Source: Nocardia sp. XZ_19_385 (GTDB lineage Bacteria; Actinomycetota; Actinomycetes; Mycobacteriales; Mycobacteriaceae). Taken from it: a stretch of DNA of 64,000 bases. Below the pieces are notes generated by a model, which saw only the letters and a program-made list of their open reading frames with translations, was not told the DNA's origin and did not search any database. Made by a program: the position numbers and the translations under genes. Every line of letters begins with the position of its first letter. The stretch's first letter is position 1. Shown piece after piece: positions 41,589 through 50,192 of this stretch. The stretch is from contig NZ_JACVEE010000003.1 of the NCBI RefSeq assembly GCF_015355755.1, forward strand, positions 186,001-250,000, given 5' to 3'.

Positions 41589-42104
41589 TTGGGGACTACG
41601 GCAGCGTTCGATTCGACCGCTAGCGAACAACTTCGGCCGGTACTACTGGCTTGCTGCGACGTTCCGGCATGGGCCGACGCCGTCCTGGCGGGCCGGCCGT
41701 ACGCCGATCTGGACAGCCTCTTGGCGGCGGCCGACAGCGCCGCTCGCACCTTCACCGCCGAGGACGTCGACCGAGCCCTCGCCGCTCACCCCCGGATCGG
41801 GGAGCGGGCCAACGGCAGCACCGTCGACGCCAAGTGGTCGCGTGGCGAGCAGGCCGGCGTCAGCCAGGACCTGGCGACCGCCGCGTCCCTGATGGCCGGC
41901 AACCAGGCTTACGAGCAGCGGTTCGGGCGGGTCTTCCTGATCTGCGCCACCGGGCTCTCCGCCGAGGAGATTCTGGCCGCCCTGCAGGCCCGCCTCGGCA
42001 ACGACGACGATACCGAAGCGGCGGTCGTCGCGGAGGAGCTGCGCAAGATCGCGATTCTGCGGCTGCGCAAGGCAATCGATGAGATGGAGGTGGCCACGGC
42101 GTGA
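41589..42104 (+). CDS. uraD: 2-oxo-4-hydroxy-4-carboxy-5-ureidoimidazoline (OHCU) decarboxylase
   Basis: A 171-residue helical enzyme with the family's catalytic signature AAHPRIGERA (His67, Glu72) and KWSRGEQAGV, plus QRFGRVFLICATG. It decarboxylates OHCU to S-allantoin, the last step after uricase and HIU hydrolase. A TTG start at 41589 is inferred because no ATG or GTG precedes the conserved part; GAAAGG is at 41574-41579. Overlaps uraH by 4 nt. Confidence 0.93.
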   Translation: MGTTAAFDSTASEQLRPVLLACCDVPAWADAVLAGRPYADLDSLLAAADSAARTFTAEDVDRALAAHPRIGERANGSTVDAKWSRGEQAGVSQDLATAASLMAGNQAYEQRFGRVFLICATGLSAEEILAALQARLGNDDDTEAAVVAEELRKIAILRLRKAIDEMEVATA

Positions 42105-42439
42105 GTGCAATTACGACGCACGTGCTCGACACGGCCCTCGGTAAGCCCGGCGCGGGTGTGCCGGTCCGGCTGGAATTCGTCAAGGACCGCGAGCCGGTGC
42201 TGGTGGCCCAGGCGGTCACCAACGCCGACGGCCGCGTCGGCGAATTCGGCCCCGACGAGCTCGAAACCGGCCAGTACCGCCTGGTTTTCGACATTGCCAG
42301 CTACGCCGCCGCCACCGGCCAGGACTGCTTCTTCCCCGAAGCCGTCATCACGTTCGAGCCGAAAGGCCCGGCCGGCAGCCACTTCCACATTCCGCTTCTG
42401 CTTAGCCCGTTCGCCTACTCCACCTACCGAGGGAGCTGA
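42101..42439 (+). CDS. uraH: 5-hydroxyisourate hydrolase
   Basis: A 112-residue transthyretin-related protein. The start ITTHVLDTALGKPGAGVPVRLE has the catalytic His, and the last four residues are YRGS, the hallmark that separates HIU hydrolase from transthyretin. It turns 5-hydroxyisourate into OHCU. GTG 42101 overlaps the uraD stop. Confidence 0.95.
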   Translation: MSAITTHVLDTALGKPGAGVPVRLEFVKDREPVLVAQAVTNADGRVGEFGPDELETGQYRLVFDIASYAAATGQDCFFPEAVITFEPKGPAGSHFHIPLLLSPFAYSTYRGS

Positions 42440-42447
42440 ATCTCAGC

Positions 42448-43356
42448 ATGGCCATCCAGCTTGGACCCAACCAGTACGGCAAGGCCGAGAGCCGCGTCGT
42501 CCGCGTCTACCGCGACACCGCTCGCCACCAGATCCGTGATCTGAACGTATCTTCCGCTCTCCGTGGGCGTTTCGAGGACGCGCACATCACCGGTGATCAG
42601 AAGGACGTGCTCCCCACCGACACCCAGAAGAACACCGCCTTCGCCTTCGCCAAGGAGAAGGAGATCGGTGCGATCGAGAACTACGGCCTGACCCTGGCCG
42701 ATCACTTCATCGCCCGCTGCCCCGGCGCCGACGGCGCCCGCGTGGAGATCGAGGAGTACGCCTGGGATCGCATCAACGTCGACGGCATCGGCCACGATCA
42801 CTCGTTCGTGCGCAGCGGCGCCGGCGTGCGTACCGTCCACGTGAATGTCGACGGTGTGGGCCCGGATCGGCGCGCGCACGTGGTCTCCGGCATCAAGGAC
42901 CTGGTGCTGTTGAAGACCACCGGCTCGGAGTTCCACGGGTACTTCAAGGACAAGTACACGACCCTGCAGCCGACCAACGACCGCATCATGGCCACCTCGC
43001 TGGTCGCCAAGTGGCGCTACGACAACGCCGAGGTTCCGGACTGGGACAAGTCCTTCGACTCGATCCGCTCGATCCTGCTGCGCCAGTTCGCCGCCGTGCA
43101 CTCCTACGCGCTGCAGCAGACCCTGTACAGCATGGGTCGCGCGGTGCTCGAGCAGCACCGTGAGGTCGCCGAGATCAAGTTCTCCGCGCCGAACAAGCAC
43201 CACTTCCTGGTCGACCTGAGCCCGTTCTCGCTGGAGAACCCGAACGAGGTCTTCATCGCCGCCGATCGCCCGTACGGCCTGATCGAGGCCTCGGTGGTTC
43301 GTGACGACGCCAGCGACGCCGGTTCCGCCTGGCACGCCGTGCCCGGATTTTGCTGA
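42448..43356 (+). CDS. Urate oxidase (uricase)
   Basis: A 302-residue cofactor-free oxidase built of two T-fold domains. Visible motifs are NQYGKAESRVVRVYRD (catalytic Lys), LPTDTQKNTAFAFAKE (catalytic Thr), HDHSFV (His of the proton relay) and LLKTTGSEFHGYFKDKYTTLQPTNDRIMATSL. It oxidises urate to 5-hydroxyisourate with release of H2O2, so the Ohr/peroxide genes nearby may be relevant. Part of the uraD-uraH-uricase-permease operon. Confidence 0.96.
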   Translation: MAIQLGPNQYGKAESRVVRVYRDTARHQIRDLNVSSALRGRFEDAHITGDQKDVLPTDTQKNTAFAFAKEKEIGAIENYGLTLADHFIARCPGADGARVEIEEYAWDRINVDGIGHDHSFVRSGAGVRTVHVNVDGVGPDRRAHVVSGIKDLVLLKTTGSEFHGYFKDKYTTLQPTNDRIMATSLVAKWRYDNAEVPDWDKSFDSIRSILLRQFAAVHSYALQQTLYSMGRAVLEQHREVAEIKFSAPNKHHFLVDLSPFSLENPNEVFIAADRPYGLIEASVVRDDASDAGSAWHAVPGFC

Positions 43357-43375
43357 TCGCGGAGAGGCGACACCC

Positions 43376-44797
43376 ATGTTCAACCGCCGTAGCACCCCGC
43401 CCGCCGGGGCTGCTTCAACCGCCACGGTCCGGCCGGAAGATACGAAATATCCACCGCTGCAACTGATTGCGTATGGTTTGCAGCACATCCTGACGATGTA
43501 CGGCGGTGTCATCGCGCCACCGCTGATCATCGGCGGGGCGGCCGGACTGTCGGCCACCGACATGGCCTTGCTGGTGACCGCGGGACTGTTCGTCTCGGGT
43601 CTGGCCACCATGCTGCAGACCTTGGGCCTGGGGCCGTTCGGCTCCAGACTGCCGATCGTGCAAGGCATTTCGTTCGTCAGTGTGTCGACGATCGTGTCGA
43701 TCGCCAATGACGGCGGGCTGCGGCCGGTGTTCGGCGCGATCATCGTCGCCGGTGTCATCGGATTGATCGCCTCTTCGTTCTTCGCACACCTGGTGCGGCT
43801 GTTCCCGGCGGTGGTGACCGGCACGATCATCACGGTGATCGGGTTGTCGCTGATGCCGGTGGCGTTCCGGTGGGCGATGGGTGGCAATGCGAAAGCCACC
43901 GATTACGGCTCCATGGCCAATATCGGGTACGCCGGTTTGACGCTGCTGATCATCTTGGTGATCAGCCGGCTTTTCCAAGGCGCGATTTCCCGGTTGTCCA
44001 TTCTGATCGGCCTCGTCATCGGAACACTCGTGGCGGTCGGCACGGGCAAAGCCGATTTCTCCGGAGTCGGCGATGCCAAATTGGTCGCCTTGCCCTCGGT
44101 GCTGCATTTCGGTACGCCGACTTTCGAAATCGGCGCGATCGTCGCCATGACCATCGTGATCCTGGTGATCATGACCGAGGCCACCGCCGACATTCTCGCC
44201 ATCGGTGAGATCTTGCCGACCAAGGTCGACAAGAAGCGGCTGGCGGACGGCCTGCGCGCCGATATGGCGTCGAGCGCGGTGGCGCCCCTGGTGGGCTCCT
44301 TCCCGTGCAGCGCGTTCGCGCAGAATGTCGGACTGGTCGCGCTGACCGGCATCAAGAGCCGCTACGTGGTCGCGGTCGGTGGCGCGATTCTCGCGCTGCT
44401 CGGGCTGCTGCCGGTGGTGGGCGCGGTGGTCGCCGGGATTCCTTATCCGGTGCTCGGCGGCGCGGCGATCGTGCTCTTCGGCTCGGTGGCCGCCAGCGGT
44501 ATCCGCACGCTGTCGCGGGTGGATTACGAAGACAACCTGAACATGGTCATCGTCGCGGTCAGTGTCGCGATCGGCGTGATTCCGATTGCGGCGCCGGACT
44601 TCTGGCACGCGTTCCCGAAGGGGATCGCCGTGGTCCTGGAATCCGGGATCAGTGCGACAGCGGTGGTGGCGATCGTGCTGAACGTGGTGTTCAACGAGAT
44701 TCGCGCCGGCAAGCGCGAGGGTGTGTCGGTGTTCGCCGCCGCACAGGACCAGCGCGAGGAACTCGGCGATCGGCTCGACGACGATATCCGAAAGTAA
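43376..44797 (+). CDS. NCS2 family nucleobase (urate/xanthine) permease
   Basis: A 473-residue transporter with about 12-14 helices. LIAYGLQHILTMYGGVIAPPLIIGGAAGLSATDMALLV is the NCS2 start, LGPFGSRLPIVQGISFV follows, and the substrate motif near ATADILAIGEILPTKVD (ExxGD-like) and NVGLVALTGIKSRYV (QNxGxxxxTxxxSR) fit xanthine/urate carriers. ATG 43376 follows GGAGAGG. Placed between uricase and the glyoxylate genes, it most likely imports urate or xanthine. Confidence 0.92.
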   Translation: MFNRRSTPPAGAASTATVRPEDTKYPPLQLIAYGLQHILTMYGGVIAPPLIIGGAAGLSATDMALLVTAGLFVSGLATMLQTLGLGPFGSRLPIVQGISFVSVSTIVSIANDGGLRPVFGAIIVAGVIGLIASSFFAHLVRLFPAVVTGTIITVIGLSLMPVAFRWAMGGNAKATDYGSMANIGYAGLTLLIILVISRLFQGAISRLSILIGLVIGTLVAVGTGKADFSGVGDAKLVALPSVLHFGTPTFEIGAIVAMTIVILVIMTEATADILAIGEILPTKVDKKRLADGLRADMASSAVAPLVGSFPCSAFAQNVGLVALTGIKSRYVVAVGGAILALLGLLPVVGAVVAGIPYPVLGGAAIVLFGSVAASGIRTLSRVDYEDNLNMVIVAVSVAIGVIPIAAPDFWHAFPKGIAVVLESGISATAVVAIVLNVVFNEIRAGKREGVSVFAAAQDQREELGDRLDDDIRK

Positions 44798-44830
44798 TTT
44801 CTAAATACCAACCCTGAGAAGGGCATTGAA

Positions 44831-45208
44831 ATGCCTCTGATTTTCCTGAACGGCTCCGCTATGCGCGGAGGACCCCTGAATTACCTGCTCGACGGTGCAC
44901 CGTTCGCCGGTGAAGCCGAAACCGCGCCGCGTTACCGCTTTTATTCGGTGGGCGACCGGTTCCCGGGCCTCGCGCCTGTCGCCGATGGCGGCGCGCCGAT
45001 CGCCGGTGAATTGTTCGATATCTCCCTGGACGTATTGCGGGAGAAGCTGCTTCCGGCCGAACCGCCGGAACTGGAGCTCGGCGTGATCGAGCTGCAGGAC
45101 AACCGCTCGGTGCTGTCCATGGTGATGCGCAAGCCGCCGACCTCCTACCCGGAGCTGAAGGACATCACCGAGATCGGCAGCTGGAAGAAATACAAGAAAG
45201 GAGCTTGA
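44831..45208 (+). CDS. AtzF C-terminal-like (gamma-glutamylcyclotransferase fold) protein
   Basis: A 125-residue protein: MPLIFLNGSAMRGGPLNYLLDGAPFAGEAETAPRYRFYSVGDRFPGL, then GGAPIAGELFDISLDVLREKLLPAEPPELELGVIELQDN. The NGSAMRGGPLNxxL start and the GxLFDIS motif are those of the C-terminal domain of allophanate hydrolase and related small free-standing proteins. Its own activity is not settled. It lies between the urate permease and hydroxypyruvate isomerase in a cluster that lacks a recognisable ureidoglycolate lyase, so it is a candidate for a ureide step. Confidence 0.8.
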   Translation: MPLIFLNGSAMRGGPLNYLLDGAPFAGEAETAPRYRFYSVGDRFPGLAPVADGGAPIAGELFDISLDVLREKLLPAEPPELELGVIELQDNRSVLSMVMRKPPTSYPELKDITEIGSWKKYKKGA

Positions 45209-45210
45209 TC

Positions 45211-45984
45211 GTGCCAAAATTCGATGTCAATTGCTCGATTCTCTTCACTGATTTGCCACTGCTCGAGCGTCCGGCCGCTGCCAAGGCGGCGGGCTTCGAC
45301 GGTGTCGAATTCTGGTGGCCCTTCGGCACCGATCCGACGCCGGGCGACAAGGAGATCGACGCGTTCGTCTCGGCGATCGCCGACGCCGGCGTCCAGCTGG
45401 TCGGGTTGAACTTCATCGACCTGATCCCGGCCGGCCGCGGCCTGGTCTCGGTGCCCAGCGCGGTCACCACCTTCCGCGACAACATCGAGGTCGCCGTCGG
45501 TATCGCCGAGCGCACCGGCTGCAAGGCGCTGAACGCGCTGTACGGCAACCGGATCGAGGGCGAGGACCCGGCCAAGCAGGACGAGCTTGCGCTGGAGAAC
45601 CTGCGCCTGGCCGCCCAGGCCGCGTCCCGGATCGGCGCCACGGTGCTGCTGGAAGCGCTGAATGCGCCGGAGTCCCCGGACTATCCGGTGGTTTCGGCCG
45701 AGCACGCGATCCGCATCATCGATGCTGCCGGTGAACCGAACATCAAGTTCCTGTGCGACCTCTACCACCTGTCGCGCATGGGTGAAGACCTGCACCAGGT
45801 GATCAACACCTACGCCGATCGCATCGGCCACGTGCAGATCGCCGACAGCCCCGGCCGCGGCCGTCCCGGCACCGGTGATCTCGACTTCACCGCACTCTTC
45901 AACAGCCTCGAGTCCGTCGGCTACGACGGCTGGATCGGCTTGGAATACAAAGACGCAGACCTGGATTGGAGCTGGACGCTGTGA
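45211..45984 (+). CDS. hyi: Hydroxypyruvate isomerase
   Basis: A 257-residue TIM-barrel isomerase of the xylose-isomerase-like group: FDVNCSILFTDLPLLERPAAAKAAGFDGVEFWWPF, ALYGNRIEG, TVLLEALNAPESPDYPV, FLCDLYHLSRMGEDL and VQIADSPGRGRPGTGDLDF. The Glu, Asp, His and Glu metal ligands are in these segments. It interconverts hydroxypyruvate and tartronate semialdehyde in the glyoxylate-to-glycerate route. GTG 45211 is preferred to TTG 45205 because AAAGGAG sits 7 nt ahead. Confidence 0.93.
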   Translation: MPKFDVNCSILFTDLPLLERPAAAKAAGFDGVEFWWPFGTDPTPGDKEIDAFVSAIADAGVQLVGLNFIDLIPAGRGLVSVPSAVTTFRDNIEVAVGIAERTGCKALNALYGNRIEGEDPAKQDELALENLRLAAQAASRIGATVLLEALNAPESPDYPVVSAEHAIRIIDAAGEPNIKFLCDLYHLSRMGEDLHQVINTYADRIGHVQIADSPGRGRPGTGDLDFTALFNSLESVGYDGWIGLEYKDADLDWSWTL

Positions 45985-46871
45985 GCACTAAAAACGTGAG
46001 CAAGATCGGATTCGTCGGACTGGGCATCATGGGTGGACCGATGGCGGGCCACCTGGTCGCCGCGGGCCACGAGGTCACCGGCTTCGACTTCAGCACCGCC
46101 GCGCTGGACAAGCTGAAGGCCGCGGGCGGCAATGTCGCCTCCGGTGCAGCAGAAGCCGTGCGCGACAAGGACATCGTGATCACGATGCTGCCGCAGGACG
46201 AGCACGTGGAGTCGGTGTTCGCCGACGTGCTCGAGCACGCCAACCCCGGCACCCTCTACATCGACTTCTCCACCATCACCCCGAAGACCTCGCGGTGGAC
46301 CGCCACCGAGGGTGCCAAGAAGAACCTGCGGGTTCTGGACGCTCCCGTCAGCGGCGGCGAGCCCGGCGCGGTCAACGCGGCGCTGTCGATCATGGTCGGC
46401 GGTAGCGAAGAGGACTTCGCCGCGGCCAAGCCGATCTTCGAGGCGGTCGGCAAGACCTTCGAGCTCGTCGGCCCGAACGGCGCCGGCCAGGTCGTCAAGG
46501 CCGCCAACCAGCTGATCGTCGGCGGCACGTATGCCCTTGTCGCCGAGGCGATCCTGCTGATGGAGAACCTGGGCGCGGACGCGGGCAAGGGCCTGGACGT
46601 GCTGGCCGGTGGTCTCGCGGGCAGCAAGATCCTCGAGCTCAAGCGCAAGACCATGCTGGAGCGCTCGTTCGTCCCCGGTTTCCGGATCGACCTGCACCAC
46701 AAGGACATGGGCATCATCCTGGCCGCCGCCCGCGACGCCGAGGTGGCGATCCCGATGGGCGCGCTCACCGCGCAGCTCATCGCCGCGGCCCGCGCCATGG
46801 GCTACGGCAACCTGGACCACTCCGGTCTGCTGCTGGTTGCCGAGGCGTTGTCGAAGCGAGACAACGCGTGA
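45981..46871 (+). CDS. glxR: 2-hydroxy-3-oxopropionate (tartronate semialdehyde) reductase
   Basis: A 296-residue beta-hydroxyacid dehydrogenase. The NAD(P) motif is GFVGLGIMGGPMAGHLVAAG, followed by LDAPVSGGEPGAVNAALSIMVGG (substrate loop), GAGQVVKAANQLIVGG with the catalytic Lys, and FRIDLHHKDMGIIL. It reduces tartronate semialdehyde to D-glycerate. GTG 45981 overlaps the hyi stop (GTGA). Confidence 0.94.
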   Translation: MSTKNVSKIGFVGLGIMGGPMAGHLVAAGHEVTGFDFSTAALDKLKAAGGNVASGAAEAVRDKDIVITMLPQDEHVESVFADVLEHANPGTLYIDFSTITPKTSRWTATEGAKKNLRVLDAPVSGGEPGAVNAALSIMVGGSEEDFAAAKPIFEAVGKTFELVGPNGAGQVVKAANQLIVGGTYALVAEAILLMENLGADAGKGLDVLAGGLAGSKILELKRKTMLERSFVPGFRIDLHHKDMGIILAAARDAEVAIPMGALTAQLIAAARAMGYGNLDHSGLLLVAEALSKRDNA

Positions 46872-46957
46872 GTACTGCTGTCGCACATGAAGAGTGCGTG
46901 ACCCATGTGCCCGAAGGCTGGGTACTGATCGATGTGACCGATGAGGCGGAGAACTGA
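46868..46957 (+). CDS. 29-residue small ORF between glxR and gcl
   Basis: GTG 46868 overlaps the glxR stop by 4 nt (GTGA), and the frame ends one nucleotide ahead of the gcl start. The product has 29 residues: [20 protein letters not shown] and then IDVTDEAEN. It has a possible Cys and an acidic end. Both flanking junctions have the spacing of coupled genes, and without this ORF there would be an 87-nt gap in an otherwise tightly packed operon. The Shine-Dalgarno of gcl (GAGGCGGAG) is inside its last codons. Function unknown; an attenuating leader for gcl is an alternative. Confidence 0.5.
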   Translation: MSTAVAHEECVTHVPEGWVLIDVTDEAEN

Positions 46958-46958
46958 T

Positions 46959-48761
46959 ATGGCACGGATGCGTACCGTCGACGCGGCGGTCCTGATCCTG
47001 GAAAAGGAAGGCGTGACACAGGCTTTCGGCCTGCCCGGCGCCGCGATCAACCCGTTCTACAGCGCCATGCGCGCCCACGGCGGACTCAAGCACGTACTGG
47101 CCCGCCACGTCGAGGCCGCCTCGCACATGGCCGAGGGTTACACCCGCGCCAAGGCCGGCAACATCGGTATCTGCATCGGCACCTCCGGCCCGGCCGGCAC
47201 CGACATGATCACCGGATTGTATTCGGCCAGTGCGGATTCCATTCCGATCCTGTGCATCACCGGTCAGGCGCCGGTGGCGAAACTACACAAGGAGGACTTC
47301 CAGGCCGTCGACATCGCCTCGATCGCCAAGCCGGTCTGCAAGTGGGCCGTCACGGTGCTGGAGCCCGCGCAGGTGCCCGGCACCTTCCAGAAGGCCCTGC
47401 ACCTGATGCGTGAGGGTCGTCCGGGTCCGGTGCTGATCGACCTGCCGATCGATGTGCAGCTCGCCGAAATCGAGTTCGACATCGACACCTACGAGCCGCT
47501 CGTGGTGCACAAGCCCGCCGCCAGCCGCGCCCAGGCCGAGAAGGTCCTGGACATGCTGGCTCAGGCCGAGCGCCCGCTGATCGTCGCCGGTGGCGGCATC
47601 GTGAACGCCGACGCGGCCGAGCTGCTCGTCGAATTCGCCGAGCTGACCGGGATTCCGGTGGTGCCGACGCTGATGGGCTGGGGCACCATCGCCGACGATC
47701 ACCCGCTGCACGCGGGCATGGTCGGCCTGCAGACCTCGCACCGGTACGGCAACGCCACCATGCTGGAGGCCGATTTCGTTCTCGGCATCGGCAACCGGTG
47801 GGCCAACCGGCACACCGGCGGCGTCGAAACCTACACCAAGGACCGCACTTTCGTGCACGTCGACATCGAGCCGACGCAGATCGGCCGGGTCTTCGCGCCC
47901 GACTTCGGCATCACCTCCGATGCCGGCGCCGCGCTCCAGGTGTTCCTCGAGGTGGCGCGTGAGCGCAAGGCCGCGGAGACGCTGCCGAGCCGCGCGGACT
48001 GGGCCAAGCAGTGCAAGCACCGCAAGAACGAAGGGCTGCGCAAGACGCACTTCGACTCGGTGCCGATCAAGCCGCAGCGCGTGTACGAGGAGATGAACAA
48101 GGCGTTCGGACCCGACGTCCGCTACGTCAGCACCATCGGCCTCTCGCAGATCCAGGCGGCGCAGCTGCTGCACGTCTACCACCCGCGGCATTGGATCAAC
48201 GCCGGTCAGGCCGGGCCGCTGGGCTGGACGCTGCCCGCCGCGCTCGGTGTCGCCACCGCCGATCCGGAGGCGACCGTGGTCGCGCTCTCCGGTGACTACG
48301 ACTTCCAGTTCCTGATCGAGGAATTGGCCGTCGGCGCGCAGTTCGGGATCCCGTACATCCACGTCGTGGTGAACAACTCCTACCTGGGGTTGATCCGGCA
48401 GGCGCAGCGCAACTTCTCCATGGACTACTACGTCCAGCTCGACTTCGACAACATCAACAGCCCCGAAATCGGCGGCTACGGTGTGGACCACGTCAAGGTC
48501 GTGGAAGGCCTGGGCTGCAAGGCGATTCGGGTCACCGAACCGGACAAGCTCGAGTCGGCGATGGAAGACGCCAAGGCGTTGATGGCGAAGCACCGGGTGC
48601 CGGTGGTCGTCGAAGTCATCCTCGAGCGCGTGACCAACGTGTCGATGGGCCTCGAGATCGACAACATCATGGAGTTCGAGGAACTCGCCCAGTCGCTGGA
48701 GGACGCGCCCACCGCGACCGCCCACCAGCCGGAGCCCGAGGCTGTCGGGGGCGCCAGGTGA
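46959..48761 (+). CDS. gcl: Glyoxylate carboligase (tartronate-semialdehyde synthase)
   Basis: A 600-residue ThDP-dependent enzyme. It has the three-domain layout of the acetolactate synthase family but carries Val51 (in [10 protein letters not shown]) where most ThDP enzymes have a catalytic Glu, a known mark of Gcl. The ThDP-Mg motif is [30 protein letters not shown]. It joins two glyoxylates to tartronate semialdehyde and CO2. GAGGCGGAG precedes ATG 46959. Confidence 0.96.
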   Translation: MARMRTVDAAVLILEKEGVTQAFGLPGAAINPFYSAMRAHGGLKHVLARHVEAASHMAEGYTRAKAGNIGICIGTSGPAGTDMITGLYSASADSIPILCITGQAPVAKLHKEDFQAVDIASIAKPVCKWAVTVLEPAQVPGTFQKALHLMREGRPGPVLIDLPIDVQLAEIEFDIDTYEPLVVHKPAASRAQAEKVLDMLAQAERPLIVAGGGIVNADAAELLVEFAELTGIPVVPTLMGWGTIADDHPLHAGMVGLQTSHRYGNATMLEADFVLGIGNRWANRHTGGVETYTKDRTFVHVDIEPTQIGRVFAPDFGITSDAGAALQVFLEVARERKAAETLPSRADWAKQCKHRKNEGLRKTHFDSVPIKPQRVYEEMNKAFGPDVRYVSTIGLSQIQAAQLLHVYHPRHWINAGQAGPLGWTLPAALGVATADPEATVVALSGDYDFQFLIEELAVGAQFGIPYIHVVVNNSYLGLIRQAQRNFSMDYYVQLDFDNINSPEIGGYGVDHVKVVEGLGCKAIRVTEPDKLESAMEDAKALMAKHRVPVVVEVILERVTNVSMGLEIDNIMEFEELAQSLEDAPTATAHQPEPEAVGGAR

Positions 48762-48805
48762 TCACGCCTCGGCGAGCGCCACGGCCCCGGTGGCGGGAAG
48801 GATAT

Positions 48806-49951
48806 GTGGTCATCGCGCCCGATAAGTTCAAGGGCTCGCTGACCGCACCCCAGGTGGCCGAACATCTGGCTGCCGGCCTGCGCCGGGTCCGTCCCGATGT
48901 CCCCATGGTGACCGTTCCGGTCGCCGACGGGGGCGACGGCACGGTCGACGCGGTGGTGGCCTCGGGTTTCGCCCGGTTCCGCACCAGCGTCACCGGGCCG
49001 ATCGGTGATCAGGTCGTCGCGTCGTTCGCTATGCGCGACCAGACGGCCGTGATCGAGCTCGCCGAGGCCTCAGGCGTCCGCAAGATGCCACACCCGCCGA
49101 CCTCGTCGACGTCGCGAACCGTGTCGAGCACCGGCACCGGCGAGCTGATCAGGGCCGCCGCGCAACGCGGTGCCCGGCGAATCCTGTTGGGGCTCGGCGG
49201 AAGTGCGTGCACCGACGGCGGCGCGGGCATGATGTCCGCGCTCGGTGTGAAGTTCCTCGACGAGCGCGGCGAACAGCTGGCGCCGGGCGGCGCGGCACTG
49301 CGCCGTCTGGCCCGCATCGACGCCAGTGAAATGGTGCGGGTGCCGCTGGTGACGGTGGCCTCCGACGTGGACAACCCGCTGCTCGGTGAGCGCGGGGCGG
49401 CCAACGTGTACGCCCGGCAGAAGGGCGCCAAGCAGTTCGACGTCGAGGATCTCGAGCGGGGTCTGGCCCGGCTGGCGTTGATCGTGAAGCGCGATCTCGG
49501 CATCGATGTGGCCGAGCGCCCCGGCGCGGGAGCGGCCGGCGGGGTCGGGTTCGCCGCGATGGCGTTCCTCAACGCGCAGGCGCGTCCGGGGATCGACATG
49601 ATCCTGGACCAGCTCGGTTTCTCCGGGCAGGTCGACGGAGCGCGGCTGGTCATCACCGGCGAAGGCTCCCTCGATCAGCAGACGCTGCACGGGAAGGCGC
49701 CTGTCGGCGTCGCGCGGATCGCCAAAGCCGCCGGTGTGCCGGTGATCGCCGTCTCCGGGCGGCGCTCGATCACCGCCGAGCAGCTGCGGCGGGTCGATAT
49801 CGAACAGGCCTACGCGCTGACCGATATCGAGCCGAACCCGGCCGCGTGCATGTTGCACGCCGGGCCGCTGCTCGAGCACCTGGCGGCCAAGGTAGCCGGA
49901 AAGTGGCTGGTGGACAACAACCTTCGCAAGGTGGCTGGTGGACATGGGTAG
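48806..49951 (+). CDS. glxK: Glycerate kinase
   Basis: A 381-residue kinase of the GarK/GlxK family: VIAPDKFKGSLTAPQVAEHL at the start, PVADGGDGTVDAVV (DGGxGT), LGLGGSACTDGGAGMMSALG, GAGAAGGVGFAAMAFL and VITGEGSLDQQTLHGKAPVGVAR. It phosphorylates glycerate and so ends the glyoxylate branch. GTG 48806 (GGGAAGG ahead) matches the family start; GTG 48758, overlapping the gcl stop, would add 16 residues rich in Arg and Pro. Confidence 0.93.
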   Translation: MVIAPDKFKGSLTAPQVAEHLAAGLRRVRPDVPMVTVPVADGGDGTVDAVVASGFARFRTSVTGPIGDQVVASFAMRDQTAVIELAEASGVRKMPHPPTSSTSRTVSSTGTGELIRAAAQRGARRILLGLGGSACTDGGAGMMSALGVKFLDERGEQLAPGGAALRRLARIDASEMVRVPLVTVASDVDNPLLGERGAANVYARQKGAKQFDVEDLERGLARLALIVKRDLGIDVAERPGAGAAGGVGFAAMAFLNAQARPGIDMILDQLGFSGQVDGARLVITGEGSLDQQTLHGKAPVGVARIAKAAGVPVIAVSGRRSITAEQLRRVDIEQAYALTDIEPNPAACMLHAGPLLEHLAAKVAGKWLVDNNLRKVAGGHG

Positions 49952-50192
49952 TTCCGGGAATTCGGTGGGTCTGGCCTCGGGTTTGGTGGGCGTCGCCGCT
50001 GGTTCGGTAGGCGCCGCCGCGGGCCTGGGGGCCGTTGCGGGTTCGGTAGGCGCCGTTGCCGGTTTGGTGGGTGTCGTCGCGGGTTTCGTGGGCGTCGCCT
50101 CCGGGTCGGTCGGAAGCTGGCGGCGGTTGCCCGCCGTCATCCCGGCAGATGCCGAGCCGTTTCGTGGGCAAGGAGTGAGCAGGCATGTATGA
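49944..50192 (+). CDS. Glycine-zipper-like repeat protein, doubtful
   Basis: A frame of 82 residues made mostly of heptads such as [21 protein letters not shown] and GFVGVAS, then [27 protein letters not shown] precedes ATG 49944, and the stop overlaps the allantoinase start by 8 nt. Hydrophobic Gly/Ala/Val repeats with GxxxG spacing could form a membrane helix hairpin. It may equally be a non-coding minisatellite that happens to be open on both strands. Confidence 0.3.
   Translation: MGSSGNSVGLASGLVGVAAGSVGAAAGLGAVAGSVGAVAGLVGVVAGFVGVASGSVGSWRRLPAVIPADAEPFRGQGVSRHV
49968..50112. repeat. 21-nt tandem repeat (about six and a half units) upstream of allantoinase
   Basis: Units of 21 nt (one of 18) with consensus GGTTYGGTRGGCGYCGYCGCG fill most of the gap between glycerate kinase and allantoinase. 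Period and base style are like the repeat at 7459-7656, although the unit sequence differs. Confidence 0.75.

Noticed and set aside
49968..50112. A possible CRISPR or attachment-site array
   Set aside because: The 21-nt units are directly adjacent with no spacers, and no integrase or phage gene is in the window.
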